Assembly (NCBI GenBank): GCA_945907055.1
Contig: CAMDSG010000018.1
Coordinates: 1-18,961 of the forward strand
DNA from: Bifidobacterium breve
GTDB taxonomy: Bacteria; Actinomycetota; Acidimicrobiia; IMCC26256
Direction: 5' to 3'
DNA: 18,961 nucleotides
The translations under genes and the position numbers were made by a program. The notes under the pieces were generated by a model. That model saw nothing but the letters and a program-made list of their open reading frames with translations, did no database searches and was not told where the DNA came from. Within the stretch, counting starts at the first letter, position 1. Each line of letters starts with the position of its first letter. Shown here in pieces: positions 6,408 to 12,944 of this stretch.

Positions 6408-6490
6408 GAAAAGGAACGGTCATCACGCTCGGCCTACTGATGGGTTCAATTCTTCTAGCGGCTGTAGCGCAGTTCGTACTGCAGCTCTGA
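6404..6490 (+). CDS. 28-residue single-pass membrane peptide, coupled to the DUF62 gene
   Basis: ATG 6404 overlaps the preceding stop as ATGA and has TAGGAG (6391-6396) 7 nt upstream, a better ribosome site than most genes here. The peptide begins MRKGTVIT and then runs as an uninterrupted hydrophobic stretch (about residues 7-28, LGLLMGSILLAAVAQFVLQL) to the stop. The Arg/Lys pair before the hydrophobic run suggests one membrane helix with the N-terminus inside. No family is recognised. Both the overlap and the ribosome site argue for a real gene. It could also be a chance frame after a stop. Confidence 0.55.
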   Translation: MRKGTVITLGLLMGSILLAAVAQFVLQL

Positions 6491-6538
6491 TCGCGCCCTA
6501 ACTTTTCTCGAACTTCGGCGCGAGACTGCTCCAGACGC

Positions 6539-6582
6539 GACAACGCCGCCGGCGGGCACCAGCGGCATTGTCTTCCGTCTTA
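6539..6582 (+). terminator. Candidate terminator hairpin after the DUF62 gene and small peptide gene
   Basis: GACAACGCCGC (6539-6549) pairs with GCGGCATTGTC (6562-6572) through 10 of 11 positions, with one C-A mismatch and a 12-nt loop. TTCCGTCTT follows. It lies between convergent genes, where a terminator is expected. A smaller palindrome, CCGCCGGCGG (6547-6556), offers a competing fold. The U-tract is poor. Confidence 0.45.
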
Positions 6583-6586
6583 CAGA

Positions 6587-6628
6587 GGTTCGAACTCTCA
6601 GGCTCTAACTCTCAGGCTCTAACTCTTA
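6587..6628. repeat. 14-bp tandem repeat, 3 copies
   Basis: Three consecutive 14-mers: GGTTCGAACTCTCA (6587-6600), GGCTCTAACTCTCA (6601-6614) and GGCTCTAACTCTTA (6615-6628). The second and third differ by one base; the first differs from the second at three. The TCTTA ending of the last copy is the sequence that recurs in the adjoining 16-bp array. Confidence 0.9.
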
Positions 6629-6719
6629 GGTATTGCTGGTCTTAGGTATTGCTGGTCTTAGGTATTGCTGGTCTTAGGTATTGCTGGTCTTAGGTATTGC
6701 TGGTCTTAGGTATTGCTGG
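6624..6719. repeat. 16-bp perfect tandem repeat, 6 copies
   Basis: The unit TCTTAGGTATTGCTGG is repeated six times without a mismatch at 6624, 6640, 6656, 6672, 6688 and 6704. It is followed by a truncated TCTTGCTG. Perfect identity suggests recent slippage expansion. There are no spacers, so it is not a CRISPR array. It sits between the convergent DUF62/peptide genes and the CAP gene, starting 27 bp beyond the CAP stop, and would lie in the CAP transcript's 3' untranslated region. Each unit contains TAGGTATT, so the array is less G+C-rich than its surroundings. Confidence 0.95.
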
Positions 6720-6746
6720 TCTTGCTGTGGGCGATGCTGGATGCAT

Positions 6747-7424
6747 CTACCCGTCGAGTGCCCGAAGGCGCTCTAGAACTACCGTCAACTGCTCGGGGGC
6801 AGGTGGTGGAGTTACCACGACAGGCGCTGGCGTTGCTGTTAATCGACCCGAGCCGCCAGAGGTGGATCCTCCAGAGCGTGGGGCTGATGCAACAGGTCGC
6901 GATGATCCTGTCTGTGTGGCTGTGGCCGTTGGAGCTGGGGAGCTCGCAGCGGGCTGAGACTCGGTCTGCATGAATACCTCAGAGACGAAGATGCCTCCGT
7001 TGATACTCACTACGCCGATTCCCACGTACCGGAATCCTGGATCTACAAGATTTTTGAGGTGAGACGCAGATGCGACGAAGGCATTGTGGATGCCGTTGAC
7101 ATCTCCGCCTCGGCCAACGTTCTCTCCAAGGCGTATCCACTCTCCAGGCGCACCTTCAGCAAGTGCTGAGTGTGCAAGTACGCCGGTATTAGCCATGTGC
7201 TGCGCCCATCCCTCGGCCTTGGCCGTGAGTGCTCCATTTGATTGAAGGGCCGGGAGCCCGCGGCTGGCGCGCAGTGAGTTGGTGAGTGAAATGAACTGCG
7301 AGGCTGCTGCGGAGTCCGCGGCGCCGGCAGTCGAGATCGAGGAGATGCTCGGGAGGAAGCCGAGGGATGCGAGTAAGAGAACTGAAGTTGCGATGAGGCT
7401 TCTTGCTGCCTTTGTGACTCTCAT
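6747..7424 (-). CDS. Secreted CAP/SCP-domain protein with Pro/Ser/Thr-rich tail
   Basis: The 225-residue protein starts with MRVTKAARSLIATSVLLLASLGFL, a signal peptide with probable cleavage after the Ala-rich stretch near residue 35. A CAP (SCP/PR-1-like) domain follows at about 42-152: FISLTNSLRASRGLPALQ, WAQHMANTGVLAHSA, IRLGENVGRGG, FVASASHLKNLVDPGFRYVGIGVV and IFVSEVFMQ. The histidines in AHSA and the Glu in GENVG are the usual cavity residues. After the domain comes a low-complexity tail rich in Pro, Ser, Thr, Ala and Gly (about 155-210), probably extended outside the cell, then a short charged end. Bacterial CAP proteins are extracellular and of varied, often unknown function. ATG 7424 has GGGGGTGAG just upstream. 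It is transcribed divergently from modA. Confidence 0.88.
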   Translation of the reverse strand: MRVTKAARSLIATSVLLLASLGFLPSISSISTAGAADSAAASQFISLTNSLRASRGLPALQSNGALTAKAEGWAQHMANTGVLAHSALAEGAPGEWIRLGENVGRGGDVNGIHNAFVASASHLKNLVDPGFRYVGIGVVSINGGIFVSEVFMQTESQPAASSPAPTATATQTGSSRPVASAPRSGGSTSGGSGRLTATPAPVVVTPPPAPEQLTVVLERLRALDG

Positions 7425-7437
7425 AACTCACCCCCGG

Positions 7438-7451
7438 TTTCCTAGGGGAAA
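7438..7451. promoter_or_regulatory. Inverted repeat TTTCC-TAGG-GGAAA between CAP gene and modA
   Basis: A perfect 5-bp inverted repeat with a 4-bp spacer lies 14 bp upstream of the CAP gene start on the minus strand and about 77 bp before modA. With one bulge the arms extend to GGTTTCC/GGAAATCC. The position between divergent genes suggests an operator, but the arms are short and no regulator is identified. Confidence 0.3.
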
Positions 7452-7513
7452 TCCACTCTGGACTTCCCGACGGGTTTCGTATCGGCGCGCGTCCCGGATT
7501 CCTTTAATGCGGG

Positions 7514-7519
7514 TACTCT
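7514..7519 (+). promoter_or_regulatory. -10 hexamer TACTCT for modABC
   Basis: TACTCT ends 8 nt before ATG 7528, giving a leaderless or nearly leaderless mRNA. There is no recognisable -35. It selects ATG 7528 over in-frame ATG 7507 upstream and ATG 7546 downstream. Confidence 0.45.
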
Positions 7520-7527
7520 CAAGCCCC

Positions 7528-8430
7528 ATGAGGTGCTCCCAAGAGATGAAAAAGCCCGAGAATGTTGGGGTAAACCTCTCTACCGGGCCGAGTCGAATCG
7601 GAGTTCAAGCAGGAAGACTTGGTGTATTCCTCATCTGTGCTGCCGCATTTTCTGCCTGCGGAGCGAATGGAGTGAGTAATCAGGCCAAAACGGGAGCAAA
7701 GGAAACAGAAGCCTCAAGGCCGGCCTCCAAGAGTCTCTCCGAGAGGGTCTCTTTGACGGTATCGGTACCGTCTTCCGCTGCCTCGGCCGTCACTCGCATC
7801 GCCGATGGTTTTGAGGACGCGAACCGCAGGGTAAAGGTGGTGATCAACTCAGGGCCATCCAACGCTCTCGCATCGCAGGTCTCAAGTGGCGCAGAGGTAG
7901 ATGTGCTGCTGTCAGCGGATGGATCGATACTTAGCGGGCTCCTTGCGGAGAAGAAAATCAGCAGGCCGCGCATATTTGCACGTAACCAAATGACACTCGT
8001 TGTCTCGCCCCGTGCAGCAGAGATAAAGAGACTTAGTGATCTAATCAATGCGGATGTAGTTGCACTATGCGCAGAGTCGGTACCCTGTGGCGCATATGCG
8101 ACGCGCGTGTTGGTACTCGCTGGCGTGAGTCTGAAGGAGTCACAAATAACACGTGGAACAGATGCTGTCTCAACGCTAGGCGCCGTGCGGTTTGGAGATG
8201 CCGATGCAGCAATTGTTTATAAGACGGATGCGCGTGCTGCAGGAAAGAGCGTGCTGACGCGCAAGATCGCCGACCGCTTCAACGAGGTAGCCGAGTATCC
8301 AGCAACAGTCGTATTTGCATCTAAGCATCTCAAGGAAGCAAAGGCGTTTATTCGATATCTCGGGACACCGTGGCCCCAGCGGGTACTTCAGAGCGCTGGG
8401 TTTAGCTCTCCGTTAAGCACAGTTAAGTGA
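7528..8430 (+). CDS. modA: Molybdate ABC transporter substrate-binding lipoprotein
   Basis: ModA captures molybdate or tungstate outside the membrane and delivers it to ModBC. The 300-residue protein has an unusually long polar N-terminus, then a hydrophobic run GVFLICAAAFSAC ending in the likely lipidated C44 (FSAC, a weak lipobox), then a Ser/Ala-rich linker. The mature domain shows the ModA pattern: LTVSVPSSAASAVTRIADGFE, VKVVINSGPSNALASQVSSGAEVDVLLSAD and IFARNQMTLVVS, then CGAYATRVL, VRFGDADAAIVYKTDA and a closing FIRYLGTPWPQRVLQSAGF. Length is slightly above typical because of the N-terminal extension. It heads modA-modB-modC, with modB 24 nt downstream. A -10 hexamer just before ATG 7528 decided the start. 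Molybdate versus tungstate cannot be settled. Confidence 0.9.
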   Translation: MRCSQEMKKPENVGVNLSTGPSRIGVQAGRLGVFLICAAAFSACGANGVSNQAKTGAKETEASRPASKSLSERVSLTVSVPSSAASAVTRIADGFEDANRRVKVVINSGPSNALASQVSSGAEVDVLLSADGSILSGLLAEKKISRPRIFARNQMTLVVSPRAAEIKRLSDLINADVVALCAESVPCGAYATRVLVLAGVSLKESQITRGTDAVSTLGAVRFGDADAAIVYKTDARAAGKSVLTRKIADRFNEVAEYPATVVFASKHLKEAKAFIRYLGTPWPQRVLQSAGFSSPLSTVK

Positions 8431-8454
8431 GTAACAAGGGGAAAGGGGGGAGAG

Positions 8455-9249
8455 TTGACTAGGCGACGAGTTGAGGCTCCATCGCGTATCGCAGTAACTC
8501 TCTCGCTGCTCGCTGTGCTCTTTGTGGCACTTCCGGTAATTGCTCTGCTGCGCGAGGTGGCGTGGTCACGGCTCATCACCGATCTCACATCCGCTGAGGC
8601 CTTATCGGCATTGAGGCTCTCCTTGCTCTGCTCACTAGCGGCGACGACGCTTGCGGCGACGCTCGGATTGCCGCTTGCCTGGGTACTTGCACGTGTTGAG
8701 TTTCGGGGACGCGGCTTTGTTCGTGGTCTGGTGTTGCTGCCGCTCGTGGTGCCGCCTGTTGTGGCTGGGGTTGGGTTGCTAGCAGCCTTTGGTCGCAACG
8801 GCCTGCTCGGCGGGTCACTCAGCATGCTTGGCCTTCGAGTCACCTTCACACCTATTGCGGTTGTACTCGCAGAGGCCTTCGTGGCGCTTCCCTTTTTGGT
8901 TCTCGCGGTCGAGGCAGGAATTCGGAGCATCGACCGTCGTTACGAAGATGCAGCACGCACACTCGGCGCATCGCGTGGTTTTGTGATGCGGCGTATCACT
9001 CTGCCCCTGCTCGCACCATCGCTAGCGGCTGGTCTCGCACTCGCGTGGGCCCGTGCGCTTGGCGAGTTTGGTGCGACAATAACTTTTGCTGGAAATATTC
9101 AGGGGCGCACGCGCACAGTGCCGCTCGCTGTATACCTGCTCTTGGACTCAAGCCCAGATGTTGCGATTGCGCTGAGTCTGTTACTTGTTTTGATCTGCGT
9201 TGTTGTTCTCGTAACGCTTCGCGCGCGGTGGATCGGAGCAATTCGATGA
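8455..9249 (+). CDS. modB: Molybdate ABC transporter permease
   Basis: This 264-residue membrane protein has about six transmembrane segments (roughly 12-32, 52-72, 90-112, 132-152, 186-204, 236-255). The cytoplasmic coupling (EAA) loop is YEDAARTLGASRGFVMRRIT at 163-182, and RALGEFGATITFAGN (200-214) is the typical ModB/CysT-type segment. The start is TTG 8455, supported by GGGGGGAG a few bases upstream, one of the strongest ribosome sites in the window. The stop overlaps the modC ATG (ATGA, 9246-9249). The neighbours make a molybdate permease likelier than a sulfate one. Confidence 0.93.
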   Translation: MTRRRVEAPSRIAVTLSLLAVLFVALPVIALLREVAWSRLITDLTSAEALSALRLSLLCSLAATTLAATLGLPLAWVLARVEFRGRGFVRGLVLLPLVVPPVVAGVGLLAAFGRNGLLGGSLSMLGLRVTFTPIAVVLAEAFVALPFLVLAVEAGIRSIDRRYEDAARTLGASRGFVMRRITLPLLAPSLAAGLALAWARALGEFGATITFAGNIQGRTRTVPLAVYLLLDSSPDVAIALSLLLVLICVVVLVTLRARWIGAIR

Positions 9250-9986
9250 GTCTTCACGTGCAGGTAAAATTGCGTGTCGGCACTCTTGACATGGATGTCG
9301 AATTCGATGCAGACCAGGGTGAGACAATCGCGATTCTTGGCCCCAATGGTGCGGGCAAGACAACTCTTATTCGGATGCTGGCAGGCCTGCAGCCAATTGA
9401 TGAGGGCAGGATCGTGCTTGATGGAGGTGTTCTTGATCAGTGCATCCTCGGCGCGAGCGAGGATCGTTTCGTCCCCCCGGAGCAACGCAATGCCGGCATT
9501 GTTTTTCAGGACCTCGCACTCTTTCCGCATCTGAGTGCGGTTCAAAACGTGGCATTTGCACTCGAAGCTCGTGGCATAAGAAAGCGAGATGCACATATAA
9601 GCGCGCTTGGAAAGATGGATGCGCTAGGCGTTCTCGATAAGGCAGAGCTACGTCCAAGCCTGCTCTCCGGTGGCGAGGCCCAGCGTGTCGCCTTGGCGCG
9701 AGCTCTTGTACACGAGCCGAGAATGCTGCTTCTTGACGAGCCGCTCTCCTCCCTTGATGCTTCAACGCGCAGTGATACCCGAGCGACGCTGCGCGAGGCG
9801 TTGGAGGGATTCGAGGGCGTGAGGATCATCGTCACCCACGATTTAGTCGATGTGATTGCCTTGGCTAGCAGCGTGCTTGTCCTCGAGGCCGGCGCAATTA
9901 CTCATCAAGGGAGCATTCAAGAAGTTCTCGCTAACCCTTCCTCGAATTATGTCCGCCACCTAGTGGCCCAGCACCCAGATATTTAA
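9246..9986 (+). CDS. modC: Molybdate ABC transporter ATP-binding protein, short form
   Basis: The ATPase of the transporter, 246 residues. Walker A is GPNGAGKT (32-39), the Q-loop FQDLALFP (87-94), the signature LSGGEAQRVALARAL (140-154), Walker B MLLLDEP (160-166), the D-loop SSLD and the H-loop H198. The protein ends soon after the nucleotide-binding domain (LVAQHPDI). It therefore lacks the C-terminal MOP/TOBE molybdate-binding domain found in classical ModC of about 350 residues, so feedback by bound oxyanion through that domain is not expected. The frame is open upstream from 9045, but that part is the modB gene in another frame; ATG 9246 overlaps the modB stop and starts at the correct first beta strand. 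Confidence 0.92.
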   Translation: MSLHVQVKLRVGTLDMDVEFDADQGETIAILGPNGAGKTTLIRMLAGLQPIDEGRIVLDGGVLDQCILGASEDRFVPPEQRNAGIVFQDLALFPHLSAVQNVAFALEARGIRKRDAHISALGKMDALGVLDKAELRPSLLSGGEAQRVALARALVHEPRMLLLDEPLSSLDASTRSDTRATLREALEGFEGVRIIVTHDLVDVIALASSVLVLEAGAITHQGSIQEVLANPSSNYVRHLVAQHPDI

Positions 9987-10038
9987 CCTCAGTATTCATA
10001 GCGGCGCGACCGACAAAAGTCTGCGAGACTCCATACCC

Positions 10039-11502
10039 TTGAACCTTGCAGCCCTCCTCCTCTCCTCAGCTGACAGTCGTCCAGAATCCATCTCTGTTAT
10101 TGAAGGCGAGCGCCATGTAACTGCCTTAGAACTCCGAGGACTTGCATCAAATTTTGGCGGAGCGTTGAGCGCTGCTGGGGTCGGGATTGGCGATCGTGTT
10201 GCTATCGCTAGCGGCAACGATCTCGCATTTATCGTTACCTATCTAGGCGCTCTCTGGATTGGAGCGATTGCTGTTCCACTCAATCCACACTCTCCATCTC
10301 TTGCAGTAGCGGAGGAACTCGAGCATGTTGGGGCAAAAATATTGGTCTGTGGCCGCGCAGGCAGCATCCACCTAGGCATGGTTGGTGCCGTATCTTTCGA
10401 TGCTCTTATGGAGTCTGCTCAATCCGTGGCGCTGGACTCCAGTGGCCTTGTTGAGCGTGAAGATAGCGATGTCGCCGTGTTGCTCTACACGTCAGGAACG
10501 GCTGGTGCGCAGCGAGCCGCGATGCTTACTCACGCGAACCTCGCCTCGAATATAAAACAAGTCCTTGATGATAGCGGGCTCGCGATCACACCGAATGATC
10601 GCTCCCTCGGAGCGCTTCCGTTCTTCCATGTATTTGGTTTGAACGTTGTGCTTGGTGTCACGCTTGTTGCTGGTGGCACAGTCGTGTTGATCGATCCATT
10701 TACAGCTGCCGAGGCACTTCATCTGATCCGCAGACATTCCATCACTGTGGTAGCGGGTGTGCCGGTGATGTTTGACGCGTTGACTTCTGCTGCTACCGAA
10801 TTAGGTGATGATCTCGGATCAGTGCGTTTAGCGGTATCTGGCGCGGCAACGCTCTCTGCTAAATCCTCAACCGCGTTTACCCAGAGATATGGCGTGACTA
10901 TCCACGAGGGCTACGGACTGACAGAAGCGTCACCGATCGTTACAAGTACTGCATCGGGCGGCGAGGCTCGCATCGGATCAATTGGCCCGAGTGTTCCAGG
11001 TGTAGAGGTTCGCTTGGTTGGCCTTGATGGTATTGATGTCTCGGCCGGTGACCCGGGAGAGATCTGGGTTCGCGGAGCAAATGTCTTCGTGGGGTACTGG
11101 GGAGATCCCGAAGCCACACAACGCGTCCTCGCCGATGGTTGGCTGCGCACGGGAGACGTTGCAGTTGCAGATGCAGATGGATACTTAAGTCTTGTCGACA
11201 GGCTAAAAGACTTGATAATCGTCTCGGGCTTCAATGTCTACCCGGCCGAGGTCGAGGATGTTCTGCGAACTCATCCAAGTGTTGTTGATTGTGCCGTAGC
11301 CGCTATTCCAGATGAACGGACTGGCGAAGCGGTAGGGGCATGGGTTGTGCTCAAGATGGGAGAGAGGGTTGATCTGGAGGCACTTCGTCGCCATGTCGGT
11401 TCTCGACTCGCTCGCTACAAAATCCCTAGCAAGTTTACATTTGTAGATGAATTGCCGCGTAGTGAGGCTGGGAAACTCCTGCGACGCGCGCTTACTCTCT
11501 AG
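10039..11502 (+). CDS. AMP-forming acyl-CoA synthetase (class I adenylate-forming enzyme)
   Basis: The 487-residue enzyme should activate a carboxylic acid with ATP and join it to CoA. Motifs in order: the P-loop YTSGTAGAQRAAMLTH (150-165), LPFFHVFGLNVVL (193-205), AVSGAATLSAK (265-275), YGLTEASPI (292-300), WLRTGDVA (368-375), DRLKDLIIVSGFNVYPAEVED (387-407) and C-terminal PRSEAGKLLRRAL with catalytic K479. The P-loop has Gln-Arg-Ala where many relatives have Pro-Lys-Gly, a variation I have seen in actinobacterial FadD-like proteins. Chain-length preference is not predictable by eye. The frame allows only TTG 10039 as a normal start, and no Shine-Dalgarno precedes it. The stop overlaps the stop of the convergent membrane-protein gene in a shared CTAG. 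Confidence 0.88.
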   Translation: MNLAALLLSSADSRPESISVIEGERHVTALELRGLASNFGGALSAAGVGIGDRVAIASGNDLAFIVTYLGALWIGAIAVPLNPHSPSLAVAEELEHVGAKILVCGRAGSIHLGMVGAVSFDALMESAQSVALDSSGLVEREDSDVAVLLYTSGTAGAQRAAMLTHANLASNIKQVLDDSGLAITPNDRSLGALPFFHVFGLNVVLGVTLVAGGTVVLIDPFTAAEALHLIRRHSITVVAGVPVMFDALTSAATELGDDLGSVRLAVSGAATLSAKSSTAFTQRYGVTIHEGYGLTEASPIVTSTASGGEARIGSIGPSVPGVEVRLVGLDGIDVSAGDPGEIWVRGANVFVGYWGDPEATQRVLADGWLRTGDVAVADADGYLSLVDRLKDLIIVSGFNVYPAEVEDVLRTHPSVVDCAVAAIPDERTGEAVGAWVVLKMGERVDLEALRRHVGSRLARYKIPSKFTFVDELPRSEAGKLLRRALTL

Positions 11503-12206
11503 GTACTTGTTGCAGCCTCACCCTGTTTCGGCTCTCGGGCTCCACCTGATGCAACTAGGAAGCCCGCGTAGATAACAGAGATCCCGAGCGCAAGCGAAAC
11601 AGCGAACGCGGTGTCCTTACCTACGATCCCTTGGATGAGGCCGCCGCCCGAGAGGATGAGTGTTCCGAGCGCTATTAACATGTTGGCTACAGCTCGACGT
11701 CGCGCTACCGGGCCGGGCTTGCGCATCCACCTAATAGCGGAGAGCACAGCACCGATAATTATGACGAGTGCGCCTAGGCCACTCCCAGCTGCAGCAAGGA
11801 CGCGCGGCAGCACGGGCAAGACCTCTTTACCGACCGGAATGGCCGAACCAGAAATGCCCGGCGCTATGGCGCAAGTGAGCATTGCCCCGAGAGCCATTCC
11901 ACTAAATCCAACTAAGCACCACTGCACTCTGCGCCCGATTTTGTTGCCGTGAATTAAGTAAATCGTCCCTAGCGCAAGCCATGGAACCGAGAGAATCGCC
12001 CCAAGCAAGTAGAAGGCTCGGAAGGTTCCATTGTCCCAGCCGGTGGTCACTCCAATGAAGAGTGCAGCGGAGCCGAGGGCGAATGTTGCCAGTGCAAATG
12101 CCCAGGCGCCATCCTGCGGGCTGTGATTTCTAGTGGCGCGCGCAAGCGTCGCCTGAGCGAAAAGGGTGGCCACCACAGTGGCTATGAAGGCGAGGAAGGC
12201 TTCCAT
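11499..12206 (-). CDS. Hypothetical multi-pass membrane protein
   Basis: The 235-residue protein has about seven hydrophobic segments (roughly 3-22, 34-54, 64-84, 98-118, 136-158, 175-193, 201-219) separated by short charged loops, including RWMRKPGPVARRR between the fifth and sixth. No signature of a known transporter or enzyme is visible and I do not recognise the family. The C-terminus, GGAREPKQGEAATST, is polar. It is transcribed divergently from the haem operon with only 48 bp between starts, and convergently with the acyl-CoA synthetase gene. Sharing a control region with sirC-hemA could mean co-regulation with tetrapyrrole synthesis, which is inference from position only. Confidence 0.75.
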   Translation of the reverse strand: MEAFLAFIATVVATLFAQATLARATRNHSPQDGAWAFALATFALGSAALFIGVTTGWDNGTFRAFYLLGAILSVPWLALGTIYLIHGNKIGRRVQWCLVGFSGMALGAMLTCAIAPGISGSAIPVGKEVLPVLPRVLAAAGSGLGALVIIIGAVLSAIRWMRKPGPVARRRAVANMLIALGTLILSGGGLIQGIVGKDTAFAVSLALGISVIYAGFLVASGGAREPKQGEAATST

Positions 12207-12215
12207 TTGGCCTTG

Positions 12216-12221
12216 AGCGTA
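12216..12221 (-). promoter_or_regulatory. -10 hexamer TACGCT (minus strand) for the membrane protein gene
   Basis: Read on the minus strand, TACGCT ends 9 nt before ATG 12206. AAGG lies between them and could be a weak ribosome site, so the mRNA is leaderless or has a very short leader. The hexamer abuts the CCCAAG/CTTGGG inverted repeat. Confidence 0.4.
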
Positions 12222-12223
12222 AA

Positions 12224-12239
12224 CCCAAGCGCACTTGGG
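12224..12239. promoter_or_regulatory. Inverted repeat CCCAAG-CGCA-CTTGGG, candidate operator between divergent promoters
   Basis: Perfect 6-bp arms separated by 4 bp lie between the two outward-facing -10 hexamers (12216-12221 minus, 12242-12247 plus). It overlaps the expected -35 region of both, where one bound protein could control the membrane-protein gene and the sirC-hem operon together. No matching regulator is identified. Confidence 0.45.
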
Positions 12240-12241
12240 GG

Positions 12242-12247
12242 TACCGT
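12242..12247 (+). promoter_or_regulatory. -10 hexamer TACCGT for the sirC-hem operon
   Basis: TACCGT ends 7 nt before GTG 12255, the same geometry as proC and the gene at 18909. No -35 match is evident; the inverted repeat 12224-12239 sits there instead. Confidence 0.45.
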
Positions 12248-12254
12248 CGGGGGT

Positions 12255-12944
12255 GTGGGCGATGAAAAGCAGGCAGATATCGGTGCTGATATTGAGTCAC
12301 CGCTTGGGGATAACCCGCGACCCGTCCACCACGTGTATCCGGTTGGGCTAGTGGTTGAGGGCAGGCGCTGCGTCATCGTGGGGGGTGGGCGTATCGCTAC
12401 TAGGCGCCTCACAGCGTTACTAGAGGCCGGTGCGGATATTCAGGTAATCGCACCTGATGCCAGCCCTGAGATGGCATCTATGGCCGAGAGAGGGTTGATT
12501 ACGTGGCATCGTCGCGGCTTCGCCCCCCAAGACCTTGATGGCGCCTGGTTGGTACTGAGCGCTACTGGGAACATTCAAGTGGACCAAGAGGTAGCGCGAT
12601 GCGCAACTGAGCGCCGGGTATGGGTGGCCTCAGCCGATGACCCGAGCGCATCTACCGCCAGTATCCCCACGGTGCTCCGTCGAGGTGACCTTCTTCTCAC
12701 TTTGAGTACAGGCGGGCGCAGCCCTGCATTGGCTGCATGGCTAAAAGACCGCTTATCTGAAGAGTTTGGGCCCGAGTATGAGACGCTTCTAGATGTGATG
12801 GCCGAGATACGCGAGGAGCAGAAGGCCCTAGGCCTTCCAACTGAGAGCCTCGATTGGCGACGGGCGCTGGATTCGGGAATCCTTGAGGATGTACGAATGG
12901 GCCGCATAGACGCAGCCAAGGAGGCATTTAGAGCATGTCGTTGA
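12255..12944 (+). CDS. Precorrin-2 dehydrogenase / sirohydrochlorin ferrochelatase (SirC / CysG N-domain type)
   Basis: The enzyme oxidises precorrin-2 to sirohydrochlorin with NAD+, and in some relatives inserts iron, towards sirohaem. The Rossmann loop IVGGGRIATRR lies at about residues 41-51. Then come ADIQVIAPDAS, the family-typical DLDGAWLVLSATGN, VASADDPSASTASIPTVLRRGDLLLTLSTGGRSPALAAWLKD and a helical C-terminal part (EYETLLDVMAEIREEQ). Two starts are plausible. GTG 12255 gives 229 residues and is preceded by a -10 hexamer at the spacing used elsewhere in the window. GTG 12333 gives 203 residues and starts at the conserved YPVGL strand. A longer frame from 12123 crosses the divergent gene and is rejected. 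The 3' end overlaps hemA by 10 nt. The CobA domain two genes down supplies its substrate. Confidence 0.85.
   Translation: MGDEKQADIGADIESPLGDNPRPVHHVYPVGLVVEGRRCVIVGGGRIATRRLTALLEAGADIQVIAPDASPEMASMAERGLITWHRRGFAPQDLDGAWLVLSATGNIQVDQEVARCATERRVWVASADDPSASTASIPTVLRRGDLLLTLSTGGRSPALAAWLKDRLSEEFGPEYETLLDVMAEIREEQKALGLPTESLDWRRALDSGILEDVRMGRIDAAKEAFRACR

Noticed and set aside
6585..6600. AGGTTCGAACTCT considered as a tRNA T-arm
   Set aside because: The loop-closing pair would not be the invariant G-C, and no acceptor stem, D-arm or anticodon arm can be formed upstream.
6624..6719. Regular 16-bp repeats considered as a CRISPR array
   Set aside because: The copies abut with no spacers and the unit is too short; it is a simple tandem array.
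9045..9245. Upstream extension of modC
   Set aside because: It lies inside modB in another frame; ATG 9246 overlaps the modB stop and matches the ATPase N-terminus.
10034..10039. TACCCT before the acyl-CoA synthetase as another leaderless promoter
   Set aside because: It overlaps the TTG start itself, so transcription would begin inside the coding region with no in-frame start at the right distance.
12123..12254. Long N-terminal extension of sirC from 12123
   Set aside because: It would overlap the start of the divergent membrane-protein gene and cross both promoters; the residues do not resemble the family.
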